A stretch of DNA of 39,223 nt from AM-0621 sp964573505. GTDB lineage: Bacteria; Planctomycetota; Planctomycetia; Planctomycetales; Planctomycetaceae. Shown here one piece after another: positions 1-8,864 of this stretch. The stretch covers positions 1 to 39,223 of the forward strand of contig CAZNMS010000024.1 of NCBI GenBank assembly GCA_964573505.1. The letters are read 5' to 3'. The translations under genes were made by a program, and so were the position numbers. Each line of letters opens with the position of its first letter. Position 1 is the first letter of the stretch. The notes under the pieces are model-generated. The model was given only the letters and a program-made list of their open reading frames with translations. It made no database searches and was not told where the DNA came from.

Positions 1-30
1 GTCGGACGCCTACGTCCGACAGCGACGCCG

Positions 31-54
31 CACGGACGTAGGCGTCCATGCTAC
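31..54 (-). repeat. REP-like hairpin unit, family B (copy B1)
   Basis: Read on the minus strand this is GTAG, then stem CATGGACG, loop CCTA, stem CGTCCGTG: 8 paired positions with a T-G pair at position 3. A further inverted arm (GGACGCCTACGTCC, 4-17) lies to its left, so the copy may be half of an inverted pair cut by the window edge. Compare B3 at 18240-18262, where the last stem pair is T-A instead of G-C. Confidence 0.7.
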
Positions 55-181
55 GTGCAATCCCTCAGTGCGGACGTTCGGCTCGTCTTCTCGTCGTTGC
101 TTTGAAGTTCGGTTCGGCACAGTACAAACCGCCGCCAGTTGAGATGTGAGAGTCAACGATCGCGAACATTCGAAAAGGCGG

Positions 182-204
182 CACGGACTGGACGGCCATG
201 CTAC
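182..204 (-). repeat. Degenerate REP-like unit, family B (copy B2)
   Basis: Minus-strand reading is GTAG, CATGGCCG, TCC, AGTCCGTG. The foot and the first five stem pairs match B1 and B3, but two of the inner pairs are mismatched, so this looks like a decayed copy. It lies about 100 bp upstream of the first gene. Confidence 0.5.
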
Positions 205-307
205 GCAAACTCTCGCAACGCCTCTGACGCTGATGTAGCAATTGCGACAGCATGCCTGCGACTGCTGATCGAGTAGTAAAAACGACATGAAGTGAGGAGC
301 GTTCTCC

Positions 308-1321
308 GTGATCGAATTCCGCTGCGACTCTTGTGAGAAGCTCTTACGAGTCGGCGACGACAAAGCCGGAAGCCGAGCAAAGTGTCCTTCCTGCGCGGCG
401 ATCTTGCTGATTCCGGGAGCGGTCACCGAAGCGCAAGCAAGCTTCGCCGCGTTGATTGGCAACTCGACTCAGACGCCGGAACCGGATCCGTATCGAGCCC
501 CCGAAGTCGATGACACAAAGGTCTGCCCGTATTGCAGCGAGACGATCAAAGCGGCTGCGGCAAAGTGTCGTTTCTGCGGCGAGCAACTCGTGCAAGAAGA
601 CGTTCGACTGCCTCGCAAATTCGATATCGGCAAGATCATCGGGCACAGATGGGAAGTCTTCCTCAAGAGCCCGGCTTTAGTTGTTTGCACGACGTTCGTG
701 ACTGCTTTTCTGCCGCCGCTGTTCTTCGTTCTTCTGCCGATCGGATTCTTGTTCGTCGCCGGCATTGGAATGGGGCAACGACAACAACCGGCTGATGAGT
801 TGCTCGTAATCGGCTTCGTCGGCGCGATCGCTCTTTGCACGATCGGGTTCCTATTGTCGAGCGCCGTGCTGCATGCGGGGATGCTGAAGGTGCACGAGAA
901 ACTGGTGCGCGACGTGCCGACGAGCTTCGGTGAGATGTTCATTCCGCTGTCCGATTTCGGAAAAGTTGTCGGACTCGGGATTGTGTTGGGCGGGGTCTAC
1001 CTTGTGGGCACTGTTGCGTGTGTCATTCCCGGTGTAATCGTCGCACTGATGTATTGGCCGGCGATCTTCTTGATTCACGACGAGGACTGCGGGGTCTTCG
1101 AAAGCATGGCACGCGCTCGGAAGCTGACCGACAACAACTGGCTCAACTCGTTTTTGGTCCTATTGGTCTACATGGCGGTTTCAAGTTCGGGCGCAGCTCT
1201 TTTTTACATTGGCGTGCTGCTCACGATGCCTCTTTCTTACGTCTTCGCGGCGACGGCGTTCATTGTGATGCGCAATGAATACGAAGACCGTCACGGACCG
1301 CTGAGTGCGGTGCGGAGTTAG
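308..1321 (+). CDS. Zinc-ribbon, multi-pass membrane protein
   Basis: The start is GTG, chosen because GAGGAG (294-299) sits 8 nt upstream. The 337-aa product opens with a zinc ribbon (Cys6, 9, 26, 29), followed by a second one (Cys73, 76, 87, 90, of the CPYC/CRFC type). From about residue 115 on it is hydrophobic, with roughly five or six membrane helices (about 118-155, 165-190, 215-245, 275-315). The helical part resembles the loose DUF975 / GlpQ-membrane-domain style of integral membrane protein, but I cannot assign a family. The ribbons are presumably cytoplasmic and could bind metal, nucleic acid or a partner protein. Function is unknown. It is one of five zinc-ribbon membrane proteins in this window. 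Confidence 0.85.
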   Translation: MIEFRCDSCEKLLRVGDDKAGSRAKCPSCAAILLIPGAVTEAQASFAALIGNSTQTPEPDPYRAPEVDDTKVCPYCSETIKAAAAKCRFCGEQLVQEDVRLPRKFDIGKIIGHRWEVFLKSPALVVCTTFVTAFLPPLFFVLLPIGFLFVAGIGMGQRQQPADELLVIGFVGAIALCTIGFLLSSAVLHAGMLKVHEKLVRDVPTSFGEMFIPLSDFGKVVGLGIVLGGVYLVGTVACVIPGVIVALMYWPAIFLIHDEDCGVFESMARARKLTDNNWLNSFLVLLVYMAVSSSGAALFYIGVLLTMPLSYVFAATAFIVMRNEYEDRHGPLSAVRS

Positions 1322-1389
1322 AGCACTTCGGCACATCGAAGAATCGTCGAGTTCAATGGGCGGTCTCACCCTCACTGAGAGGATTTGGC

Positions 1390-2211
1390 ATGTTGACGAT
1401 TGGTCGTTGCTCTTCAGCGGTTCGATGTTTGTCGATGCTTGCTTTGATGCTGATTGCTTCCATTGGGTCTGCGGCTGAACCGAAGGACGTTGTCTTTCGA
1501 GCGAAGCATGATGGTTCCGAGCAGCGGTATGTCGAACTCTTGCCCGACGACTTTGATGCTCAGCAATCGCATTGGGTGTTACTTGCGTTACATGGGCACG
1601 GCTCCGATCGTTGGCAGTTCATCAAACAAACTCGCGATGAGTGCAAAGGCAGTCGTGATGTCGCGGCGAAGCATCGCATGATCTTCGTCGCGCCGGATTA
1701 CCGCGCGGCGACTTCATGGATGGGACCGGCGGCTGAAGCAGACACCGTGCAGATCATTGAAGAACTCAAGCAGCGGCATCGCGTCACTAAGGTCATTGTG
1801 AGTGGCGGCTCAATGGGCGGCACTTCGGCGCTGACGTTTGCGGCTCTGCATCCGGAACTCGTTGACGCAGCCGTCTCGCTCAACGGAATGGCGAATCACG
1901 TTGAGTACTCGCAGTTTCAAGATGCGATCGCTGCGTCGTTCGGCGGCAACAAACAGCAGAAGCCGGACGAGTATCGGCGACGCTCGGCGGAGCTAGCGCC
2001 GGACAAACTCAAGATGCCGATCGCCTTCACAACTGGCGGCAACGACAAGCTTGTCCCGCCGGACAGCGTGCTGCGACTGCACGACGTGCTGCTCAAGCAA
2101 GGCCGACCGGTGAAGCTCATTCATCGTCCGACCGGCGGTCACTCAACGAACTATGCCGACACTGTCGAAGCCTTTGAGTTTGTCATCGCCGAACTAAAGA
2201 AGATGCGGTAG
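1390..2211 (+). CDS. Exported alpha/beta hydrolase (esterase/peptidase-like)
   Basis: This 273-aa protein starts at ATG behind GAGAGGA. Residues 1-28 form a signal peptide (hydrophobic LMLIASIGSA), so the enzyme is exported to the periplasm or outside. The serine hydrolase fold is shown by the nucleophile elbow SGGSMGGT (G-x-S-x-G), a likely acid in TGGNDKLVPP and the catalytic His in PTGGHSTNY, in the correct order and spacing for alpha/beta hydrolases. LLALHGHGSD near the front supplies the oxyanion-hole HG motif. It resembles dienelactone hydrolase / PHB-depolymerase-like esterases, but the substrate cannot be read from sequence. It lies 68 bp downstream of the zinc-ribbon gene on the same strand and may be co-transcribed with it. 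Confidence 0.85.
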   Translation: MLTIGRCSSAVRCLSMLALMLIASIGSAAEPKDVVFRAKHDGSEQRYVELLPDDFDAQQSHWVLLALHGHGSDRWQFIKQTRDECKGSRDVAAKHRMIFVAPDYRAATSWMGPAAEADTVQIIEELKQRHRVTKVIVSGGSMGGTSALTFAALHPELVDAAVSLNGMANHVEYSQFQDAIAASFGGNKQQKPDEYRRRSAELAPDKLKMPIAFTTGGNDKLVPPDSVLRLHDVLLKQGRPVKLIHRPTGGHSTNYADTVEAFEFVIAELKKMR

Positions 2212-2444
2212 CGGAATGTGCTTCTTCGTCTTCGAGTGGTCGAATCGAAGAGTCAAGCTAAGGCTGCGCCGTTGAGTTCGACATCGCTCGGCTTGAATTC
2301 CAAGAGCAAATGCAACTGTCATCGAGAACCGTGCTTGATGGTTCTTAACGAGTCGCAATAGGTTCCCGCCGTTCATCCGATTCTCTCGGGCAGGACGGAT
2401 TCGGAATGAGCAGGATGTCGACCCTCTGAATTAGGAGCGCCGCT

Positions 2445-3572
2445 TTGAGTCCTCTGTTGCGAACCCTGCTGTGTGCGATCTGCATGTTGCTGCCAATTGC
2501 TCTTGAGGCAGCGGAAGTTCGCACGTTCCGAGAAGCAAATGGCCGCACTCATACCGGCACCTTTCAGAAGGTGCAGGGCGATAAAGTGCATGTCCGCGTT
2601 CGCAACAAGACATCACAGTTGTCGTTCTGGGCGTTGTCGAAAGCCGATCAGCTTTATGTGCTTGAGCAGACAAAGTCCGATCCACTTGTGGCGTCGACAC
2701 TGAAGCCCGCTGAGGATCCGCGTGAGTGGACTGATTCACGCGGCAACAAGACGAGTGCACGTTTTGTCGATGTGAAAGCCGGCGGCGTGATCTCGCTAAT
2801 CATCGACGGCAATCGAGCCGAGTTTCCGTTCGGCAATTTCTCGCAACCGGATAAGGACTACATCCGCAATCAAGTGCGCGGGACGGCGGCAGCTCAGCAC
2901 TTGCCCGAGGAAGTCGCTGCTCCGGGAGGCGCGAATCCGGTCGGGCAAGTTCCGATGAACCCGGTCGCGGGGCAGCCGGGATTTCCGGCGCAAGTTCCGA
3001 TGACGACGCCGAACTTCCCCGGCTCCGTTCCGATGACTTCACCGTTCCCAATGCCGTCATCGACTCCGATGCCGATGCCGTCTCCGTTCCCGATGGGGCA
3101 TGCCGCAGTTCCGACGACGACAAACAACATCGGAACTCCCGGCTTACCGATGCCCACTTCGAGCGTTCCGATGCCGACTGGGGGGCATGACGCAGTGGCG
3201 ATGAATCCTCCGGGAATGAGTTCGGCGATGCCGAGTAGCAGCGTGCCAATGAATAGTGGCTCGATCGGTCATAACCCCGCCCCGTCTTTCACTCCGCCGC
3301 CGTCGAGCCCTCAAGTATCCAATTTGGGCACTGGTCGCAGCGATATGGTCACAGAGTTTGCGTGCTCGAACTGCAAAAAGTCGGTTTCCAGTTCCGCCTT
3401 AAGCTGCCCTCACTGTCACGTGACCTTCGACTATGTCGAAAACGCAGACGGCAGTCGTACGACGACCGGTATTGGCGCGGCGAAAATGGGATGGGCCGGA
3501 TTTCGAGTTTTGGTGCTCATCGTGATTCCGTTCCTTTGCTGGCTCGGCAAAAAGGTGATGAATCACGACTGA
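2445..3572 (+). CDS. SHD1-domain protein with Met/Pro-rich linker, zinc ribbon and C-terminal membrane anchor
   Basis: The start is TTG with AGGAG (2433-2437) 7 nt upstream; an in-frame ATG at codon 14 has no such signal. After a short signal-like N-terminus there are two tandem SHD1-type beta domains: about residues 25-75 (VRTFREANGRTHTG to LSKADQLYVLEQ) and about 95-145 (REWTDSRGNKTSARF to DKDYIRNQV). A long region rich in Pro, Met, Ser and Gly follows (about 160-295, repeated PMPS/SVPM units), then a zinc ribbon (CSNC, CPHC) and one membrane helix near the C-terminus. SHD1 (SLA1 homology domain 1) is recurrent in planctomycete proteins, where its role is unknown. The linker is disordered in appearance. 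The specific function is not recognised. Confidence 0.8.
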   Translation: MSPLLRTLLCAICMLLPIALEAAEVRTFREANGRTHTGTFQKVQGDKVHVRVRNKTSQLSFWALSKADQLYVLEQTKSDPLVASTLKPAEDPREWTDSRGNKTSARFVDVKAGGVISLIIDGNRAEFPFGNFSQPDKDYIRNQVRGTAAAQHLPEEVAAPGGANPVGQVPMNPVAGQPGFPAQVPMTTPNFPGSVPMTSPFPMPSSTPMPMPSPFPMGHAAVPTTTNNIGTPGLPMPTSSVPMPTGGHDAVAMNPPGMSSAMPSSSVPMNSGSIGHNPAPSFTPPPSSPQVSNLGTGRSDMVTEFACSNCKKSVSSSALSCPHCHVTFDYVENADGSRTTTGIGAAKMGWAGFRVLVLIVIPFLCWLGKKVMNHD

Positions 3573-3888
3573 GCCGCATCCTGCCATAACTACTACAGCA
3601 TGCAGTGAAGCCCGGCGTTTGAGAGCTTTGTTTGCTCTCGCCGATTTCGTAGTTTGACTCTCTGCGGCGAGCGCAGCGCATGCTCTACTCCGAGAGTCAA
3701 GCTACTTGCTCGCTGCGGCGCTCTCATCAACCCGATGCAGGTTGCTCTGTAAGAATTATTCACTGACGAAGCGGGGCTCGCGGCAGTGACTGCAGGCGGG
3801 CGAGATCGCTTCGGTGCCGCAGAAGTTGATAGTCTCGCCAGTAGGCCGATCTTCGAACGTCGTCACTCATCATTGAGGAAGCTTCATC
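3573..3888. repeat. Intergenic gap with family K inverted repeat
   Basis: No gene is seen here. GTAGTTTGACTCTC (3649-3662) is inverted with GAGAGTCAAGCTAC (3692-3705), 13 of 14 matching. The right arm is a GTAG-footed hairpin on the minus strand (3683-3705): GTAG, CTTGACTC, TCG, GAGTAGAG, with one mismatch and a T-G pair at position 3. The same family recurs at 27141-27195. A separate small hairpin (GAGAGC...GCTCTC) lies near 3621-3639. Confidence 0.65.
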
Positions 3889-6153
3889 ATGCTGAAGTTC
3901 TTGCAACCGTCTGGTTACCGCACCGCTGCTGTCGCGATTGCTTTGAGTTGCACCGCGAGCAGCGTTTGGGCTCAAGCGGTTTGCCTGCCGGCGCCGCGAC
4001 TGCTCACGACGACTCCAATGGGCGGCAAGATTGGGACTCAAGTTGAGGTCACGATTGCCGGCGATCATCTCGATGAACTCGATGAGTTGTCGTTCTCGGA
4101 TGCTCGATTGAAGGCGACCCGCAAGCTCGATGCAGCGGGGACACCGATTGCGAATCAGTATGTCGTCAGCATCCCGCAAGATTGTCCGGTCGGAGTCTAC
4201 GAAGCGCGCGTGATGACTCGATTGGGGATGTCGTCGTCTCGCGTCTTCTCGGTCGGAAGTCTGACGGAGGTCTCGCAGAAGAAGCCCAATACAACGCTCG
4301 CGACTGCGCTTGAGCTGCCGATGAACTCCGTTTGCAACGCGGTGATCTCGGCACGAGCGGTCGATCATTACTCATTCGAAGCGAAGCAGGGGCAGCGCGT
4401 CATCGTTGATTGCGCGACGCGCGGCATTGACTCAAAGCTCGATGCAACGGTCATCATCGCTGATGCGGCAGGACGAGATCTGCTCGTTGAGCGGCGCGGC
4501 GGAGTGCTCGACTTCACAGTGCCGGCTGACGGCAAATATGTGATCAAAGTCCATGAGCTGACTTTCAAAGGCGGGCGCGAGTTCTTTTATCGGCTCGGCC
4601 TTTGGGAGCAGCCGGTCGGCACGCCCATCGTGCGACAACCGGTGACGAAGACGGTCAACTCGTTCTCATGGCCGCCGCAAGGTCTGCCGGAGAAGGCCCC
4701 GACGACGGATGCCGAGCCGAATAACTCCGGCAAAGTCGCGCAGAAGATCTCGCTGCCGTGCGATGTTGCGGGCAGCTTCTTTCCGGCGGCTGATGTCGAT
4801 GTGTTTGAGTTCGAAGCGAAGAAGGGTGAGGAATGGTGGATCGAAGTCGCATCTGAGCGATTCGGTCTGCCGACTGATCCGAACGTGCTCGTGCAGCATG
4901 TCGCAAAAACTACAGACGGCGAGAAAGTCACCGACGTTGCTGAGTTCAACGACATCCCCAGTCCGGTGAAGGTGTCGAGCAACGGCTATGCGTATGACGG
5001 CCCGCCATACAACGCGGGCTCGGCAGATGTGCTCGGCAAATTGGTCATCAAGGAAGACGGATTACATCGCTTGCAGTTGACCGACTTGTTCGGCGGGACT
5101 CGGACGGATGCTCGCAATGTCTATCGACTGGTCGTGCGCAAGGCGGCACCCGACTTCGCTCTCGTTGCATGGGCGATGCATATGGAGTTGCGAAACGGCG
5201 ACCGCAACGCGCTCTCGAAGCCGCTTGCTCTGCGCGGCGGGGCGACGATGGCATTAGAAGTTGTCGCAATTCGTCGCGACGGCTTTGACGGCGAGATTGA
5301 TCTGACAATGGAGAACTTGCCGGACGGAGTGACCGCGAGCGGACTGAAGATTCCTGCGGGGCAATCGCGCGGGATCATGCTCGTGAGCGCGAGTCAGAAT
5401 GCACCGCGCGGACTGACGAGCGCGAAGTTCATTGGGCGAGCGACCGTCAACAACGAGCAAGTCATTCGACCGTGCGCATTGGCTTCGTTTGCATGGCCGA
5501 TCGCCGATTCATGGGGCGAGATTCCAGCGCCGCGTTTGATGGTTGATGTGCCGGTTTCGGTGAGTGGTCGCGACTTCTCGCCGCTCACGATCAGTCCGCA
5601 GAAGGGCGGACCGATTGAGGCGACGGTCGGAGAGAAGATTTCGGTTCCGCTCTTCATGACCCGACGCAGCGACTTCTCCGGCGCGACAATGGATGTGCGA
5701 GTCGCGGGAGCTGTCGGCGGCTTTGAGCGCGTGCCGTTGTTCAAGCTGCCGCTCAATGCGGATCAGTCGCAGTTCGAGATTGATCTCGGAACTCTCAAGA
5801 CCGTGCCGGGCGACTACACGATCGCGCTCTACGGCGGAGCGGTTGCGAAGTATCGACACAATCCCGAGCAAGTGTCGGTTGTTGATGCGGCACTGGTGAA
5901 AGCAAAGGCCGACGTCGCTGCTGTTGAAGCGGACGTTACGAAAGCGACTGAAGCTGCGAAGACCGCCGCTGAGGACAAAAAGGCTGAGTCAGAAAAATTA
6001 CTCGCCGATCTGAATGCGAAGCTGACTGCGGCAAAGGCGGTGCTCACTGCTGCGGATGCGAACGCGAAAGCCGTAACGGCGGCGGCTCAGCCGAAAGACA
6101 TCGTCGACATCGTTGTCTCTGAGCCGATCACGATTCGAGTGAAGGCGAAGTAG
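3889..6153 (+). CDS. Exported PPC-domain protein with C-terminal coiled coil
   Basis: ATG follows GAGGAAG at good spacing. The 754-aa product has a signal peptide (about 1-29, ending near VWAQA), then an IPT/TIG-like beta region (GGKIGTQVEVTIAGDHLDELDELSF). Two bacterial pre-peptidase C-terminal (PPC) domains follow, about 135-245 (DHYSFEAKQGQRVIVD) and about 275-410 (AEPNNSGKVAQ, DVFEFEAKKGEEW). Further beta-sandwich sequence comes next, and then an Ala/Lys/Glu-rich coiled coil (about 665-735). No catalytic motif is visible. In planctomycetes such proteins often stand beside DUF1549/DUF1553 cytochrome genes; here the nearest such gene is 27 kb away. Probably an extracytoplasmic binding or structural protein. 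Confidence 0.85.
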   Translation: MLKFLQPSGYRTAAVAIALSCTASSVWAQAVCLPAPRLLTTTPMGGKIGTQVEVTIAGDHLDELDELSFSDARLKATRKLDAAGTPIANQYVVSIPQDCPVGVYEARVMTRLGMSSSRVFSVGSLTEVSQKKPNTTLATALELPMNSVCNAVISARAVDHYSFEAKQGQRVIVDCATRGIDSKLDATVIIADAAGRDLLVERRGGVLDFTVPADGKYVIKVHELTFKGGREFFYRLGLWEQPVGTPIVRQPVTKTVNSFSWPPQGLPEKAPTTDAEPNNSGKVAQKISLPCDVAGSFFPAADVDVFEFEAKKGEEWWIEVASERFGLPTDPNVLVQHVAKTTDGEKVTDVAEFNDIPSPVKVSSNGYAYDGPPYNAGSADVLGKLVIKEDGLHRLQLTDLFGGTRTDARNVYRLVVRKAAPDFALVAWAMHMELRNGDRNALSKPLALRGGATMALEVVAIRRDGFDGEIDLTMENLPDGVTASGLKIPAGQSRGIMLVSASQNAPRGLTSAKFIGRATVNNEQVIRPCALASFAWPIADSWGEIPAPRLMVDVPVSVSGRDFSPLTISPQKGGPIEATVGEKISVPLFMTRRSDFSGATMDVRVAGAVGGFERVPLFKLPLNADQSQFEIDLGTLKTVPGDYTIALYGGAVAKYRHNPEQVSVVDAALVKAKADVAAVEADVTKATEAAKTAAEDKKAESEKLLADLNAKLTAAKAVLTAADANAKAVTAAAQPKDIVDIVVSEPITIRVKAK

Positions 6154-6178
6154 TTCGACAGCGCACCTTCGCGTTCCC

Positions 6179-6239
6179 GTAGCCGAAATCGTCAGATTTC
6201 GGACGCTTGAAATGCCCGAAATCTCACGATTTCAGCTAC
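6179..6239. repeat. BIME-like pair of inverted REP hairpins, family C (C1)
   Basis: The left unit on the plus strand (6179-6202) is GTAG, CCGAAATC, GTCA, GATTTCGG. The right unit on the minus strand (6216-6239) is GTAG, CTGAAATC, GTGA, GATTTCGG. Each has an 8-bp stem directly after the GTAG foot and a 4-nt loop; the spacer is 13 bp. The arms match at 22 of 24 positions. It sits 25 bp after the stop of the PPC-domain gene. Confidence 0.85.
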
Positions 6240-6426
6240 TTGGTGCGCTTTCGAAGTAACTTTCTCCCTGTGTCGTTGTGATTCGTCGTCCGACATCCGC
6301 GTGTTTTGAAAACACGTGTTGAGACTCCGACTTTGGCGGCGTTTTTGGCGAGGTCGTTCGGGTAGTCCGCATTGCGGCGCGGACTGCTCCCCATTGCCAG
6401 AAGCGAGGTCGATGAAGGAGTTCAAG

Positions 6427-7317
6427 ATGTTGAGTCGTGCGCGAAACGCTGCGGTAGGAATGATTGCAGGGGCGTTGTTGGCGGTTGCTTCGATCGGGCA
6501 CAGCGAGAGCAAGCCGGCTATCACGAAGCTGAGCTATGACCCGCGAGCACGTTCGGTCGAACTCTTTACGGCGATCAACGAAGGGCTGATCGAGGTCAAG
6601 CTGATTCAAGTCAACGCGCGCAATGGCAACTTAGTCATCGACAACAAAGCCAATGAGCCGCTCACGATTCAGATGCCCGCTGCGTTTGTCGGAGTGAACG
6701 TGCTCAATCAGTTCGGCTTCAATGGGCCGAATAACAATGGGCTCAATGCCGGTCCGCAAAACAACGGTCAGCAGCAAGGCGGCACTCAAATGACGGGCGG
6801 CGGTGCCGGTCCGGTCAATGGGGGGAATCAACCCGGCGGGGCCAATGCGATCGGCCCCGGCAATGGTCTCGGTAATGGACTCGGTAACAACTTCTTTTCG
6901 ATTCCGCCTGAGAAGCGAGTGCGTCTTGCCGTGCGTTCGGTTTGCCTCGAATACGGAAAGCTCGAACCCAATTCGAAGTCGCCATACCAAATTCGCGCGG
7001 TCGAGTCGGTGAGCAGCGACCCGGTGCTCAAAGAGGTGCTCAGCACGATCGCTGTCGGTCGCACTTCGGAGAACGTTGCTCAAGCCGCTGCATGGCACGT
7101 TGCGAATGGCAAGTCATGGGCGGAGCTATCAGCAATGAGGACAGAGCCGATCGCGTCATTGCCGCTGCCGATGTTTGCTCAGCAAGAGATCGCTCAGGCG
7201 AAGAAGCTTGTCGAAGCGGCAAAGCAACGAGCCGCTGACAAAGAGAAGGCTCGTCAGAAGTCGGATGAAGCGGCCCCGTCGCGAGTGCAAGTCGCTTCGC
7301 AATCGTCAGCGCGGTGA
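6427..7317 (+). CDS. Exported planctomycete protein with Asn/Gly/Gln-rich linker, function unknown
   Basis: I chose ATG 6427 because AAGGAG (6415-6420) lies 6 nt upstream; ATG 6412 is the alternative. The 296-aa product has a signal peptide (RNAAVGMIAGALLAVASIGHS), then a beta-rich domain to about residue 90 (GLIEVKLIQVNARNGNLVI, LTIQMPAAFVGVNVLNQFG). A low-complexity Asn/Gly/Gln stretch follows to about 150, then a conserved-looking domain (RLAVRSVCLEYGKLEPN, YQIRAVE, QAAAWHVANGKSWAEL) and a charged helical tail. I remember the last domain from uncharacterised planctomycete proteins, but no function is known to me. It is exported and probably envelope-associated. It follows the C1 repeat and has its own transcription gap. 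Confidence 0.75.
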   Translation: MLSRARNAAVGMIAGALLAVASIGHSESKPAITKLSYDPRARSVELFTAINEGLIEVKLIQVNARNGNLVIDNKANEPLTIQMPAAFVGVNVLNQFGFNGPNNNGLNAGPQNNGQQQGGTQMTGGGAGPVNGGNQPGGANAIGPGNGLGNGLGNNFFSIPPEKRVRLAVRSVCLEYGKLEPNSKSPYQIRAVESVSSDPVLKEVLSTIAVGRTSENVAQAAAWHVANGKSWAELSAMRTEPIASLPLPMFAQQEIAQAKKLVEAAKQRAADKEKARQKSDEAAPSRVQVASQSSAR

Positions 7318-7491
7318 AAGCGTGCTCCGCAACGAGACGTCGTCGGGCGGTGACAATTGGCAGCACGCCATTACGACCGGTGCAGCTTGCATTACGAGCG
7401 AACCGATGCAGGTCTCTCGTCGCTTCAGCTTTCTGTGAGTTTCAGGGGACCGCTTTGAATCGCTGCTCTCGATGCCTCCGAGTGGGGTAAG

Positions 7492-7547
7492 TCCTCAGGT
7501 GAAGTTGTCGGCGCCGCCTGGCGCGAAGCACCGTTCATCCTGAGGAG
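7492..7547 (+). promoter_or_regulatory. Possible ribosome-site-masking hairpin before the methyltransferase
   Basis: TCCTCAGGTGAA (7492-7503) can pair with TTCATCCTGAGGA (7534-7546): eight perfect pairs, one bulged base, then four more. The right arm covers most of the ribosome site GAGGAG (7542-7547), which lies 6 nt before ATG 7554. The loop includes a second GC-rich inverted element (GGCGCC...GGCGC). Such a structure could limit translation in the mRNA, but it might also be another intergenic palindrome. Confidence 0.4.
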
Positions 7548-7553
7548 ACCCCA

Positions 7554-8336
7554 ATGTCAGCGACGGCCATCGACCTACGTCATCAACGAGAGATCGAACA
7601 CTTCGATAAGGTCTATCGAGAAGAGTCCCTTTCCGACCCGCTCGTTCTGCGACCGGCTGATGAGCAGCGTTATGCCCGGCCTCCGCAGAACACCATCTTC
7701 AGCAAAGAGTATTGCTACTACCTCGCTGGCGATCTGACGGGGAAACGCGTACTGGAGATCGCGTGCGGCAACGGCACGGATACCAGTTTGCTCGCACTGA
7801 AGGGGGCTCATGTCTCGGCCTATGACATCAGTCCTGAAGCGGTCGCGCTGACGAAGAAGCGAGCCGAAGCCAATGGGCTCGCTGATCGCGTTGACGTGCG
7901 GGTCTGCGGAGACCTCAATGCCGCGTTCGAGGGGCAGACGTTCGACATCATCATCGGCTTTGCGGCGTTGCATCACTTGCCGCTTGAAGGGCTCGGGGAA
8001 CAACTCTTACAGCGTCTGAATCCGGGCGGAGTCGCAGTGTTTCAAGAGCCCGTTGTGAATAGTCAGTGGCTCGACAAAGTGCGGCGGATGATCCCGTATC
8101 GCGTCGTCGAGATCACCGAAGACGAAGAGCCGATGAACGATGCCTCGATCGCTGAGCTCGCGAAGCCGTTCGCGTCGATCGAGCGACGTGAGTTCGAATG
8201 CGTCTCGCGCATCTATCCGATGATCCCGTTCCGATGGGGACGCCGAATGCTGTTTCGGCTCGACCGCGCTCTGATGAAGCTGCCGTTCTTGCGACGCTTC
8301 GCGAGCGTTGTGTGCTTCGGCTTGAAGAAGGCGTAG
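7554..8336 (+). CDS. SAM-dependent class I methyltransferase
   Basis: This 260-aa protein starts at ATG behind GAGGAG. The Rossmann methyltransferase fold is shown by motif I at residues 66-76 (VLEIACGNGTD), the acidic motif II end of strand 2 (SAYDISPEA, about 88-96) and motif IV (FDIIIGFAALHHLP). This is the Methyltransf_11/25 pattern of SAM-dependent small-molecule or lipid methyltransferases. The C-terminal third is basic and aromatic (YRVVEITEDEEP, RWGRRMLFRLDRALMKLPF), perhaps an interfacial or substrate-binding part. The substrate is unknown. It stands alone, preceded by a hairpin that overlaps its ribosome site and followed by a 528-bp gap rich in inverted repeats. Confidence 0.88.
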   Translation: MSATAIDLRHQREIEHFDKVYREESLSDPLVLRPADEQRYARPPQNTIFSKEYCYYLAGDLTGKRVLEIACGNGTDTSLLALKGAHVSAYDISPEAVALTKKRAEANGLADRVDVRVCGDLNAAFEGQTFDIIIGFAALHHLPLEGLGEQLLQRLNPGGVAVFQEPVVNSQWLDKVRRMIPYRVVEITEDEEPMNDASIAELAKPFASIERREFECVSRIYPMIPFRWGRRMLFRLDRALMKLPFLRRFASVVCFGLKKA

Positions 8337-8475
8337 GCCGTCGCTGCGAGGCCACTGAGTCGCCGGGTCGTGTGTGCTGCTTCGCGTCCTACATCGCGAC
8401 CGTTTGGTGCGAAGCCTCGCTCAGTAACTGGATGTAACGAAACGCACCGGCTTTGCCGCGTTGTCTTCGCTGCAA

Positions 8476-8624
8476 TTCTTCCTCTGCGGCCTCTGCGATC
8501 TCCTGTTCAAAGTCTTGATTGTCTTCGGTCTGTCCGCATCGAAGTCATGCGTGACTCGATCGAAATGGGGATGTAAGAAATTGAACAGGAGCCCACAGAG
8601 ATTGCAGAGATTGCAGAGGAAGAA
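8476..8624. repeat. Long inverted repeat, family F
   Basis: The left arm 8476-8510 begins TTCTTCCTCTGCGGCCTC and ends CTCCTGTTCAA. It is inverted with 8581-8624, which begins TTGAACAGGAG and ends GCAGAGGAAGAA; the right arm carries an extra ~9-bp tandem GATTGCAGA-type unit. About 70 bp separate the arms. No gene is visible between 8337 and 8864. In other frames the arm translates to Leu/Cys-rich peptide that mimics a protein. Confidence 0.7.
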
Positions 8625-8692
8625 AAACCGAGAAGCAGTTTTGTAGGGCAGACATCTCATCGGGCTGAGGCCGTTGCTTCGCCCTCGCTCTT

Positions 8693-8737
8693 GCACGCCA
8701 GTGATTGTTCTTGTTGAGAGAACGGTCACTGGCGTGC
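8693..8737. repeat. Perfect 12-bp inverted repeat with inner stem (family G)
   Basis: GCACGCCAGTGA (8693-8704) is a perfect inverted match to TCACTGGCGTGC (8726-8737). Inside, GTTCT and AGAAC can extend the stem across a 2-nt mismatch, leaving a 7-nt loop. It lies about 130 bp upstream of bioD and could act as a transcription or processing signal. Confidence 0.65.
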
Positions 8738-8864
8738 ATTCGCTTTGAGGCGGCAGCAAGCGGCGCGGATAAAAGTGCAGGCGGTAGTGGGTTGCGGATC
8801 GGGGCTGCGTCATCAACCTGCTGACGTTTCGATGTCTCCCCATTCGCTCGCAGTACTGATTCGC

